Source: Pedobacter sp. BS3 (lineage in GTDB: Bacteria > Bacteroidota > Bacteroidia > Sphingobacteriales > Sphingobacteriaceae). From it: DNA of 64,000 nucleotides. Positions 43,724 through 52,165 of this stretch are shown in pieces. Both the position numbers and the translations under genes were made by a program. Within the stretch, counting starts at the first letter, position 1; every line of letters begins with the position of its first letter. The stretch is taken from positions 930,001 through 994,000 of the forward strand of contig NZ_VTRT01000001.1 of assembly GCF_008274585.1 (NCBI RefSeq). Reading direction: 5' to 3'. Below the pieces are notes generated by a model. The model was not told where the DNA came from. It did not search any database and worked only from the letters and a program-made list of their open reading frames with translations.

Positions 43724-44593
43724 TTGGAACCCAAACTAGAAAAAATATCTCCGAATCTGCTTTCCTCTCTCGCCGTAAAAAGAGAGGTGACACCTTATAT
43801 GGATTATCCCCTCCACTATCATCCAGAATATGAGATAATCTTTGTAGAAAAAAGCAAAGGATTGAGAATAATGGGAAATCATGTAGATCAGTTTTCCGAT
43901 GGCGATCTGGCGTTCATCAGTTCTTATCTACCCCATGTGTGGAAAAACGACAAAGAATATTACGAAGGAAACAAAGAGTTATATGTAGATGTATACGTTA
44001 TTCATTTCCTGGAAGATTGTTTTGGAAAAGATTTTTTCAAATTGCCTGAATTAAATCATATAGCACAATTATTTGAATTAGGCAGACAAGGTATATCCAT
44101 ATTAGGCAAGGAGCACAGCAAGATATCCCAGATGATCAAAGCTGTCTATCATTCCAACGGATACGAACGGCTAATAAATTTTCTAAATCTGCTCGATACC
44201 ATAGCAACAGCAAAGGATATCAAATTACTTTCTACGCCACTATATGTTCAAAATATAAATAAAATAGAAACGGACCGGCTAAACATAGTGATCGACTTTA
44301 TGATGAAAAACTATCGTGACGATATCTATCTGGATCAATTGGCCGCTATCATCAACATGAACAAAGCTTCATTTTGCCGATACTTTAAAACCAGAACCCA
44401 CAAAACATGTACAGAGTTCCTCAATGAAATAAGGATTTCCCAAGCCTGTAAACTACTCTTAAATAAGAGCTTAAGTATTTCAGAAATCTGCTACAAGGTA
44501 GGTTATAACAACATCTCTTATTTTAACAGACAATTCAAAAAAATAACCAGAATGAGTGCCAAAATGTATAGAAAACAACTTGTCTCTATTTAA
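43724..44593 (+). CDS. AraC-family transcriptional regulator
   Basis: A 289-residue protein with an N-terminal cupin (PLHYHPEYEIIFVEKSKGLRI, about 27-47; FSDGDLAFISSYLPHVW) and two C-terminal HTH motifs (YLDQLAAIINMNKASFCRYFK; SISEICYKVGYNNISYFNRQF, about 255-275). The HYHPEYE cupin metal motif suggests it senses a sugar. The frame starts at TTG 43724 right after a stop codon, the only plausible start; the first ATG (codon 26) would cut into the cupin. It is divergent from the permease and probably controls the whole locus. Confidence 0.9.
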   Translation: MEPKLEKISPNLLSSLAVKREVTPYMDYPLHYHPEYEIIFVEKSKGLRIMGNHVDQFSDGDLAFISSYLPHVWKNDKEYYEGNKELYVDVYVIHFLEDCFGKDFFKLPELNHIAQLFELGRQGISILGKEHSKISQMIKAVYHSNGYERLINFLNLLDTIATAKDIKLLSTPLYVQNINKIETDRLNIVIDFMMKNYRDDIYLDQLAAIINMNKASFCRYFKTRTHKTCTEFLNEIRISQACKLLLNKSLSISEICYKVGYNNISYFNRQFKKITRMSAKMYRKQLVSI

Positions 44594-44599
44594 TAGGTA

Positions 44600-44856
44600 G
44601 CTACCTGGGCTGCCATGACAATCAACATCGTTGCCGTTTCAGGCATGACAATTGCAGAAACGCTGCACTATGCCACTAAAAGGATAAAGCTATAATTTCC
44701 GGCTATGAAAGTTTGACCAGCGACACTAATGGTAACGAATTGAAAAGCAAACATTTTGACATCAAAGTAGTATTGGTTCCGGCCGGGTCCGTTACTAAGC
44801 TTTCGTCGGTTAATATCAAAAACCTTAAACTGGTAGAAGGGGCTTTGGAATTATAA
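44600..44856 (+). pseudogene. Frameshifted gene remnant (3' end)
   Basis: After the AraC stop, one frame reads VATWAAMTINIVAVSGMTIA, then ETLHYATK, and the next frame continues KAIISGYESLTSDTNGNELK, VVLVPAGSVTKL and ends NLKLVEGALEL with TAA at 44856. The join needs a one-base shift near 44680. No start and no family recognised. It looks like the decayed end of a protein cut off when the island or its neighbour was rearranged. Confidence 0.4.
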
Positions 44857-44865
44857 ATGAATATG

Positions 44866-44896
44866 GACTTACGAAGTTTTGGAAACTTCGTAAGTC
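44866..44896. terminator. Perfect 14-bp-stem hairpin near the right island edge
   Basis: GACTTACGAAGTTT (44866-44879) pairs with AAACTTCGTAAGTC (44883-44896) over a 3-nt loop. No long T run follows. Its right arm, AAACTTCGTAAGTCT, also occurs at 23757-23771 left of the other purD-end copy, so it may belong to the duplicated boundary DNA. Confidence 0.55.
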
Positions 44897-44976
44897 TTAA
44901 AAACAGATTGCTTCACTGCCTGATTTCTCCGCTCATCGGGATTTGTAATCCCGATGCTCATAACCTCCGGATTTAT

Positions 44977-45032
44977 AATCCGGCATCACCTAATACTATT
45001 ACAATAAATCAAAACCAATATCCTTACGGAAG
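44977..45032 (+). repeat. purD 3' end, right copy of the island boundary repeat
   Basis: Direct repeat of 23852-23906; 38 bp identical (44995-45032). It covers the last 11 codons and stop of purD and about 20 bp beyond. Confidence 0.9.
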
Positions 45033-46273
45033 TAGAACGCGTCGAAGTAAATGCGTCCGGCATCGGCGGTAGCCTGTTGCACGGCGTCGAACAGGTTATC
45101 CCGTAAGGCGGTAACCGCTAAAACACGTCCGCCGGATGATTTAATTACACCGCCATCCAGCTCTGTTCCGGCATGAAAAACCCGGGATTCGCGAACATTT
45201 TCTATCCCGGATATAACCTTGCCTTTCAGGTATTCGCCGGGATAACCACCGGCTACAATTACAATGGTTGCGGCAGTTTTCGGAGAGATTTTCAGCTCAA
45301 CCTTATCAAGCGTTTGATTGCCCACTGCTTCCAGCAGATCAACCAGATCAGTTTCTATGCGGGAAAGCACACTTTGCGTTTCCGGATCGCCCATGCGTAC
45401 ATTGTATTCAATAACGTAAGGCTCGCCGTTTACATTCATCAGCCCGATGAAAATAAATCCTTTATACGGAATATTGTCCTGCTTCAGCCCGTTAATGGTT
45501 GGGATCACAATGCGTTGTTCCACTTTGCCCATAAAGGTTTTATCGGCAAACGGTACAGGAGAAATAGAACCCATACCACCGGTATTTAAACCGGTATCGC
45601 CCTCGCCAATACGTTTGTAATCTTTGGCGGAAGGTAAAATTTTATAATGCTTACCATCGGTTAATACAAAAACCGAAAGCTCAATGCCTCTTAAAAACTG
45701 TTCAACAACCACGGTGCTGCTGGCTTCGCCAAATTTGGCGTCCTGCAGCATGGCCTTTAATTCCGCTTTGGCCGATTCGAGTGTTTCGCATATCAGCACA
45801 CCTTTACCGGCTGCCAGGCCATCCGCCTTTAATACAATTGGTAAGGTTTGGGTTTCCAGGTATTGCAACCCTTCTTCAAGCGTTGCAAGCGTAAAGGTTT
45901 TTGATGCCGCGGTTGGTATACAATGTCGCTGCATAAACTGCTTGGAGAAATCCTTGCTTCCCTCTAATTGTGCACCTTGTTTTTGCGGACCAATTACCGG
46001 AATATGGGCCAGCTCTTCCTGCTCCAGGAAATAATCGTGAATACCTTTTACTAATGGCTCTTCGGGGCCAACCACAACCATACTGATGTTATTATCGATA
46101 GCAAACCGACCAACAGCTTCAAAATCGGTAGGTTTTATAGCCACATTTTTGCCATAAGCGCCTGTGCCGGCATTACCCGGCGCAATAAATAATTGTGTAC
46201 ACTTTTTGCTTTGCGCTATTTTCCAGGCAAATGTGCTTTCCCTACCACCGGAACCAAGTAAAAGAATATTCAT
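44999..46273 (-). CDS. purD: Phosphoribosylamine-glycine ligase (GAR synthetase)
   Basis: A 424-residue ATP-grasp ligase, second step of purine synthesis (phosphoribosylamine + glycine + ATP to GAR). N-terminal LLLGSGGRESTFAWKIAQS, then FIAPGNAGTGAYG, VVVGPEEPLVKGI, LKADGLAAGKGVLIC, GGMGSISP and EYNVRMGDPETQSVL are all present. It ends FRKDIGFDLL. The coding end is the duplicated segment also found at 23869-23906; the gene itself is intact. Confidence 0.96.
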   Translation of the reverse strand: MNILLLGSGGRESTFAWKIAQSKKCTQLFIAPGNAGTGAYGKNVAIKPTDFEAVGRFAIDNNISMVVVGPEEPLVKGIHDYFLEQEELAHIPVIGPQKQGAQLEGSKDFSKQFMQRHCIPTAASKTFTLATLEEGLQYLETQTLPIVLKADGLAAGKGVLICETLESAKAELKAMLQDAKFGEASSTVVVEQFLRGIELSVFVLTDGKHYKILPSAKDYKRIGEGDTGLNTGGMGSISPVPFADKTFMGKVEQRIVIPTINGLKQDNIPYKGFIFIGLMNVNGEPYVIEYNVRMGDPETQSVLSRIETDLVDLLEAVGNQTLDKVELKISPKTAATIVIVAGGYPGEYLKGKVISGIENVRESRVFHAGTELDGGVIKSSGGRVLAVTALRDNLFDAVQQATADAGRIYFDAFYFRKDIGFDLL

Positions 46274-46373
46274 AGCGGCAAAGATAAAAAAAGCGGTTTA
46301 GTTTCAGACCGGAAGTTATACGACTAATGTACAGTTGACAAAATGCAAATATGCTACTATAGCATTGGCTATC

Positions 46374-48887
46374 CTACCGCATTAATTCATTTATTTTATT
46401 CTGCCATTCGTCCTCAAACACTACTTGAAATTCAAAGTCGTGGTCGGGAAATTCGTCAAACAATTCTTTCCAAGCCTTTTTCGCTCCTAATTCGTTGCAT
46501 AATGCAAACACGTCTTGTTTGTATTTTGTGTCCTCGTTTTTCAAATGAATACCTTTTGTTTCTAACACATAAACCGTTCCGTAGTCGTCCTTGCTTTCTT
46601 GCTTGTCTGCGAGAAGAAAGTCGGGATAAATCTTGTTAGGTTTCCAACCTTGAATATGATAATCTTGTCGGCTCATATTGCGATACCACCACAATAGTTT
46701 CTCTTGTTCATCAAGGTAAATGGCAACCGATTTTTCAAGGTCATTGATGTTTTCTTCGGGAACGTAGTCAAACAAGGATTTCTGAATTGGCGTGTTGTCG
46801 TTACGGACTAACTGTTTGTTGCTTTTCACTTTTATTCTTGATGGCAACACAAATCCACCTTTGTTTTCAATCAAGAAAAAACAAAGTTTTTTGTCGGTAA
46901 TCATTTTTCTGAAAACTTGTTCTGATAAGCGGTTACGCTCTTTGTCTAAAACCTTTTTTAGTTCTTCTATGATGAAAACAAAATTGGTTGCAACCGTTTC
47001 ACGGTCATATTTCGTTTGTAATAAATCAATCGCTTTTTTGCCAATCTGGAAACAATACCAAGGGTTAGGAACTATTTCAGTTATCTGTCTTGTCAGAAAA
47101 ACTTCGTCTATTTCTAATGTTCCTGTTTTTTCTGCTCTGCCTGTTTCTCTTAGCAATTCCTGTTCTTCGTTGCTCAAACCCAAAACAATTTCTTGTTCTT
47201 TGCTCAACTTGTTTTGCAACGAAAGATTTTGAATTTCATCAATGTTAATGTCTTCCCAATCAATCTCACTTAAAATATCAATTTCAAAATTCAGATTTCT
47301 CCAACTTTCTGTTTCTTGTACAACAAATTTTGGTAAATAAATTTTCCCCTCGAACTTCTTAAAGCCCGAACGATACTGCATTTCACGGTCTTTTAAACTT
47401 CCTGTGTCCATTCCTGCTTCATCGCTTACAATTCTTCCTGCAATGTCGCCCAATCCTTCATCTTCTAATCCTTTTTTGATGTCGCTAACCAACGATTTTG
47501 CATTTTGTCGGAATGTAAAAACATAACATTCGTCCAAATCCTGTATTTTGGTTTTTCGTGCAAACGGCTGTCTTAAAATACGACCAACTAATTGCGTTAT
47601 TCCTGTTGCTGAACTTGGGTTTGTAAGCACGGTTAGCACATACGCAAACGAACAATCCCAACCCTCTTGCAAGGCTTGTTTGGTAATGATGTAGCGAATT
47701 TCGCAATCATTGGCAAACAAATCAATTCCCTCAATATCGTCTTTTTCGCTTGATTTGATAGCAATATGACTTTCGGGAACATTACATTTTTTGATTAAAT
47801 ATTCTTTCGCATCTTCTGCGTGAATAAACTTTTTATCTCGTTGGTCTTTCCCTGTTCGTTCAACTTGTATCAAACAAATCGGACGAATATATTCGCCTGT
47901 ATTGGCTTCGTACTCTTTGGCTTTTTTCTCTAAATCGTTTCGCTTTTCAAAACTTGCCAAAAGTGTGTCCTGCCAATCCAAACTTGTTTTGTTGGTTAAG
48001 TGAATATCCAACTTTATCATTTCTTCTTCGTGCAATTCACGACCTGTAATTTTTACCAACTCATTGCTGTTTGGCGGTGGTGTTGCCGAAAGTTCAAGTA
48101 TAAATGACGGATTGAAATTGCGTATTGTATTCCTCGCATTTTCGCCATAAGCACGATGTCCTTCATCAATCACAACAAGTGGACGTAAAACTTTCAAAGT
48201 ATTACCCAATGATGTTTTTATTTGCGTTCCGAAAACTTCCATTTCGGTTGTGAAACAATCTAAATTTGGAAGTAATTCTTTTAGTTTTTTATGTCCTTCA
48301 AAATCATCTTCTCTTGGAAAAAAATCGGTAAATCCGCCTTGGTCACGGAATACTTTTAGCGTTTCTTTGTTTTGACGGTTTGCAGACGGCAACATTAAAA
48401 GTAACACGACTAAATGTTCTTCCACATCAAGACGGTTAAACATTTCTGTCTTTTCTTTTATCAAAGTTCTGCCACCGCTCGAAATATCTAAAACCTGTCT
48501 GTATGGGTGATTTCTGTCTTTTAATGCTTTTATGGTTTGGCGATAAATTTGTGTGGACGGCACAACCCAAAGTACCAAACCTGTTTGTTTTTTGAGATAC
48601 GTTTTTTGGATACTGTCAATAGCGTGGCAAGCCAATAAAGTTTTACCGCCACCTGTCGGCACTTTCAGATAAATGTCGGGTACAGGTTCGTCCAAGCCGT
48701 TTGTTTTGGAACTGTAAACAATACGTCCTGTCGATTTTTCCCAAGCCTCTTTCGGGAAATTAATATGTTTTGCTAAATGCGGTTTGAGTTCGGCAATTTC
48801 TTCAAACTCTTTTTTCGCATCAGCCAAAGCACCCAAATAATCTTTGAGTTCCTTTAAAACTTTATCCTGATAGTGCTTTAATTTCAT
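46374..48887 (-). CDS. Type III restriction endonuclease, Res (helicase/nuclease) subunit
   Basis: An 837-residue SF2 helicase with nuclease tail. It shows Walker A VPTGGGKTLLA (77-86), DEGH box (241-244, VVIDEGHRAYGENA), SATPPP, and the helicase motif VI region QLVGRILRQP. A PD-(D/E)XK nuclease module lies near 750-800 (KIYPDFLLADK...VYVLETKG). It needs the Mod subunit to cut at unmethylated sites. The leftmost gene of the R-M cluster, 89 bp after a GxxExxY gene. The region appears AT-rich next to purD and ffh, suggesting acquisition. Confidence 0.92.
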   Translation of the reverse strand: MKLKHYQDKVLKELKDYLGALADAKKEFEEIAELKPHLAKHINFPKEAWEKSTGRIVYSSKTNGLDEPVPDIYLKVPTGGGKTLLACHAIDSIQKTYLKKQTGLVLWVVPSTQIYRQTIKALKDRNHPYRQVLDISSGGRTLIKEKTEMFNRLDVEEHLVVLLLMLPSANRQNKETLKVFRDQGGFTDFFPREDDFEGHKKLKELLPNLDCFTTEMEVFGTQIKTSLGNTLKVLRPLVVIDEGHRAYGENARNTIRNFNPSFILELSATPPPNSNELVKITGRELHEEEMIKLDIHLTNKTSLDWQDTLLASFEKRNDLEKKAKEYEANTGEYIRPICLIQVERTGKDQRDKKFIHAEDAKEYLIKKCNVPESHIAIKSSEKDDIEGIDLFANDCEIRYIITKQALQEGWDCSFAYVLTVLTNPSSATGITQLVGRILRQPFARKTKIQDLDECYVFTFRQNAKSLVSDIKKGLEDEGLGDIAGRIVSDEAGMDTGSLKDREMQYRSGFKKFEGKIYLPKFVVQETESWRNLNFEIDILSEIDWEDINIDEIQNLSLQNKLSKEQEIVLGLSNEEQELLRETGRAEKTGTLEIDEVFLTRQITEIVPNPWYCFQIGKKAIDLLQTKYDRETVATNFVFIIEELKKVLDKERNRLSEQVFRKMITDKKLCFFLIENKGGFVLPSRIKVKSNKQLVRNDNTPIQKSLFDYVPEENINDLEKSVAIYLDEQEKLLWWYRNMSRQDYHIQGWKPNKIYPDFLLADKQESKDDYGTVYVLETKGIHLKNEDTKYKQDVFALCNELGAKKAWKELFDEFPDHDFEFQVVFEDEWQNKINELMR

Positions 48888-48976
48888 TGTCTGAACCGTT
48901 GATTTATTTGATTATCAGATTTCGCTGATTTTTTTACTGTCTTTTTTATAATCATATCATCATTTAATCAAACGAA

Positions 48977-49420
48977 TCAGCCGTCTGATTTTTTGATTTG
49001 TTGTTTTGCCAACTTCCTTTCATTGGTTACTCGTTTAAATTCTAAACTTTTTGAACCAAAATTGATTAATAACCCTGTTTCTAATTTATATGCCTCCAAA
49101 TAATTTAATGCTTGTGCCAAATGAACATCTTCCAATTTTGTGAGCGCTTTTAATTCTACCATTATCGTGTCAGCGACTAAAAAATCAACTCGTCTTGTAC
49201 CAACATCAATTCCTTCATAATGAATAGTCATTTCCAATTCTCTTGCAAAGCCTAAACCTTGCTTTTGCATTTCAATAGCCAAACAACGCTGATAAATCAC
49301 TTCTTGAAAACCATTTCCCAAAGTACTATGGACTTTCATTGCACAACCGATTATCTTTCCTGTCAAATCAGAATGCCTATATTTATCATTTACAATTTCT
49401 TTCATAATCAACGACATCAT
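48977..49420 (-). CDS. GxxExxY protein (PD-(D/E)XK-like), copy 1
   Basis: A 147-residue protein with LTGKIIGCAMKVHSTLGNGFQEVIY (the GxxExxY motif is GFQEVIY), EMTIHYEGIDVGTRRVDFLVADTIMVELKAL (D and E-x-K nuclease-like core) and LINFGSKSLEFKRV. Function unknown; the family fold is that of restriction-type nucleases. It lies between mod and res, 15 bp after mod. A related copy is encoded at 51139. Confidence 0.88.
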   Translation of the reverse strand: MMSLIMKEIVNDKYRHSDLTGKIIGCAMKVHSTLGNGFQEVIYQRCLAIEMQKQGLGFARELEMTIHYEGIDVGTRRVDFLVADTIMVELKALTKLEDVHLAQALNYLEAYKLETGLLINFGSKSLEFKRVTNERKLAKQQIKKSDG

Positions 49421-49435
49421 TTAATCATTAAAAAA

Positions 49436-51115
49436 TCATCGGTTCAGACGGTAAATTTCGTAAGGTAATTGGCAAAAATCAATTCGGTATTCTAAACAAG
49501 TGTAATCGTCCACATATTTGGCAGGTGCAAATACCAAACGTTGTTTGCCTTTGAATTTTGGCAAAGATTTACAACGCTCCAAAGTCAAAGCGTTTGTTTT
49601 CAGCCATTCAATGTCTGCATTGTAAAACAAATACACTTCATAGTTTTTGCTTTCGCCTATAAAACCTGTTTGGGTGTCAATGTTTTTTTCGTTAAATTCT
49701 TCGCCTGTGGCGGTGTAAAAAAGATAACGTGCAAATTCTGTGAAAGACGGCAGATTTTCGCCACTCAACAAACTTTCCATTTCTATGGTTTCGCCCAATT
49801 CAAAATAACTGAACGTTCCACCTGTGCCTTTTTTCAGCAATTCGCTTTTGGCGGTTGGTACGCCTTTGATTACTCGTCTTGCTCTTTCCGCCGTCAATTC
49901 ATTTGCGTAATTTTCCATTTCTACTAAAATGAAATTTCGCTCAACTCCGCTTTCTTCATTTAGTTCTAAAACGGCTTGTGCCGTAGTTCCCGAACCTGCA
50001 AAACTGTCAAGAACAATATCGCCCTCGCTTGTCGCTAAGGATATACATTGCTTTACCAAAGATTTTGGTTTTGGAAAATCAAATTGATTTTCTAATCCCA
50101 ATTCTCGTAATTCAATAGTTCCCGTTTCATTTAAAAATGAATTATCGTCCCAAATAGATTTGGGTTTAAATGTGGTTTTACGATACTTCTCATAAATTCC
50201 GTAAGAGCCGTCAGTTTTCTTTTTGGCAACTAAATTACTTGTAGTTGTTTTTGAAGATGTATTTTTTGTAACCTTATCTTTTCCCCACCTCCAACAACTT
50301 TCTTTCATTTGTGAATTGAATGGTTCTACCATTTCAGTAAAACCCTCGCTTTCGGTCAATGAAACTAAACAAAATCCGTCTTTATCTTCTGATTTTGGGT
50401 TTATGTAAATCGGGTAAAACAAATTTGGACGATTGTGCTTTCCGAATTTTGGATTACGGTTTCTAAGTTCACGAACATTAAAAGCACCTATTTCGTCATT
50501 TAAGTTTAAATCACTTGTTTCGCTATCTTTTTCGAGTTCAAATAATTCAGTTTCTGGATTTTTGGTGTAAACGATTAAATACTCGTGTGTTTTCGCAATT
50601 TGATTATAGGTTTGCCCTCTACTGTTTGCTCTTACAATTACTTGACTGTAAAAATTGGTTTCGCCAAAAATTTCACTTAACAATACTCGTAAATTGGCAA
50701 GTTCATTATCATCACAAGAAATAAAAATAACACCGTCTTCGCTCAATAATTCACGCAACAGTTTTAGGCGTGGCATCATCATACAAAGCCATTTGTCGTG
50801 TCTTGTCAAATCTTCAATATCTACGGCTTTGCCCAACCATTCTTTAATCATCGGGCTGTTTACATTGTCGTTATACACCCAATTTTCGTTTCCTGTATTG
50901 TAAGGGGGGTCTATGTAAATGCACTTTACTTTACCTGCGTAAGTAGGCAAAAGTGCTTTCAATGCTTTCAGGTTGTCGCCTTGTACAATCAGGTTATCGT
51001 GCAAAGAAACTTTGTCCGTAAGGCTCAATTCTGCCTTTGGCACAAGTTGGTGGTATTTAACCGCCAAATGGTGGTTTTGCACAAATGTTTTTCCTTTGAA
51101 ATTGAGTGTTGGCAT
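49436..51115 (-). CDS. Type III DNA methyltransferase, Mod subunit (N6-adenine)
   Basis: A 559-residue beta-class adenine methyltransferase. Motif IV DPPYNTGNENW (69-79) precedes motif I (VLDSFAGSGTTAQAVLELN, near 370), the beta order. Target recognition probably lies in the variable central part (about 170-330). It reads leftward in the same direction as Res and both GxxExxY genes. It methylates one strand of an asymmetric site and gives specificity to Res. The start is 24 bp from the preceding GxxExxY gene. Confidence 0.93.
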   Translation of the reverse strand: MPTLNFKGKTFVQNHHLAVKYHQLVPKAELSLTDKVSLHDNLIVQGDNLKALKALLPTYAGKVKCIYIDPPYNTGNENWVYNDNVNSPMIKEWLGKAVDIEDLTRHDKWLCMMMPRLKLLRELLSEDGVIFISCDDNELANLRVLLSEIFGETNFYSQVIVRANSRGQTYNQIAKTHEYLIVYTKNPETELFELEKDSETSDLNLNDEIGAFNVRELRNRNPKFGKHNRPNLFYPIYINPKSEDKDGFCLVSLTESEGFTEMVEPFNSQMKESCWRWGKDKVTKNTSSKTTTSNLVAKKKTDGSYGIYEKYRKTTFKPKSIWDDNSFLNETGTIELRELGLENQFDFPKPKSLVKQCISLATSEGDIVLDSFAGSGTTAQAVLELNEESGVERNFILVEMENYANELTAERARRVIKGVPTAKSELLKKGTGGTFSYFELGETIEMESLLSGENLPSFTEFARYLFYTATGEEFNEKNIDTQTGFIGESKNYEVYLFYNADIEWLKTNALTLERCKSLPKFKGKQRLVFAPAKYVDDYTCLEYRIDFCQLPYEIYRLNR

Positions 51116-51138
51116 ATCTGTACCTTTGATTAAGTTGA

Positions 51139-51570
51139 TTATTTTGATTGAGTTGATGTATGTGGCTTGTTGGGGTCAAATTTTGAATTTATCAACCGCT
51201 TGTACTCTAAACTTTTTGCTCCAAAATTGATTAACAGCCCGATTTCTAAATTATATGCTTCCAAATAATTAATAGCTTGTGTTAAATGAACGTCTTCCAA
51301 TTTAATTAATGCCTTTATTTCTAAGGAAACTGCGTTATCAACGAAAAAATCGACTCGTCTTGTTCCTACAATCTTTTCTTTATAAAAGACTTTCATTTCA
51401 AATTCTCTTTGCGCAGGAATTTTTTGAAGAATAAATTCTTCTTCTAATGCCCTTTGATAAATGACTTCCTGAAAACCATTACCCAAAATTTTATGCACTT
51501 CCATAGAACAGCCAATTATCTTACCTGTCAGTTCGGAATACTTATATTTTTCGTTTATTATTTCCTTCAT
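51139..51570 (-). CDS. GxxExxY protein (PD-(D/E)XK-like), copy 2
   Basis: A 143-residue paralogue of the protein at 48977: LTGKIIGCSMEVHKILGNGFQEVIY, MKVFYKEKIVGTRRVDFFVDNAVSLEIKAL and LINFGAKSLEYKRL. Divergence is moderate. It lies just upstream of mod, so the R-M cluster has one such gene before mod and one between mod and res. Confidence 0.88.
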   Translation of the reverse strand: MKEIINEKYKYSELTGKIIGCSMEVHKILGNGFQEVIYQRALEEEFILQKIPAQREFEMKVFYKEKIVGTRRVDFFVDNAVSLEIKALIKLEDVHLTQAINYLEAYNLEIGLLINFGAKSLEYKRLINSKFDPNKPHTSTQSK

Positions 51571-51594
51571 ATCAAAATCATTTAATCATAAAAA

Positions 51595-51900
51595 TCAGGT
51601 CAACCTGTGGTTCAGACGGTATTTTACTTTTTCCTCCGCCACTTTCAAAGCCTGTAATGCCAAATCTTCATCTTGCACTTCGTAAGCCAATTTGTCGGAA
51701 AGCCACGCAATGATTACATCATTTTTGTGCTCTTTGTAAAAGTCGGAAAGTGCTTTTACCTGTTCTCTTGTCGGCATACGTTCATCTCGTTCTATTTTGC
51801 TTAAAATAGTCGGGTCAAGCGAAAGTTCAGCTCCGACTTCTCTAAGCAAAAGCCCTTTTGCCTCTCTCAATTCCCTTAGTATTGTTCCTATCGTTTTCAA
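51595..51900 (-). CDS. XRE-type HTH regulator of the R-M cluster
   Basis: A 101-residue protein with one helix-turn-helix (residues about 7-60: LRELREAKGLLLREVGAELS, then LDPTILSKIERDERMPTREQ) and a helical tail. It is the first gene of the cluster, 25 bp ahead of the GxxExxY gene. It probably acts like a restriction controller, delaying Res until DNA is methylated (inference from C-proteins). Confidence 0.82.
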   Translation of the reverse strand: MKTIGTILRELREAKGLLLREVGAELSLDPTILSKIERDERMPTREQVKALSDFYKEHKNDVIIAWLSDKLAYEVQDEDLALQALKVAEEKVKYRLNHRLT

Positions 51901-52165
51901 TTTGCTTTATTTTGACTTGACAAATATTGGCGAATATAAGAAAATGATCGTGTTGCTAAGTAAAGGCGCTTAGACATTTTATCAACAATATTGAATTTGC
52001 CGGGTGTTAGGTGCGGTTAGGCAATTTAAACATACTCTCTCTGGCACGAAAAACTATATTAATCTGTGAAATGTTAGGATCTTCTCATTTCTATATTTCT
52101 ATTAATGCTTGTATAGCCGTTCGGCAGGATTGCATCTATCTTACCAGGATAGACTGCAACTACTC

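Larger units (their letters stand above)
23852..45032. mobile_element. Putative 21-kb genomic island inserted at the purD 3' end
   Basis: The segment is bounded by two direct copies of the purD 3' end (23852-23906 and 44977-45032), the layout produced when an element integrates into the end of a gene and restores it. It contains a full glycan-utilisation and sugar-catabolism locus plus its AraC regulator. Perfect hairpins lie near both ends (23911-23950 and 44866-44896). No integrase gene is present, so mobility would need help in trans or is lost; homologous rearrangement is the alternative. Confidence 0.45.
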
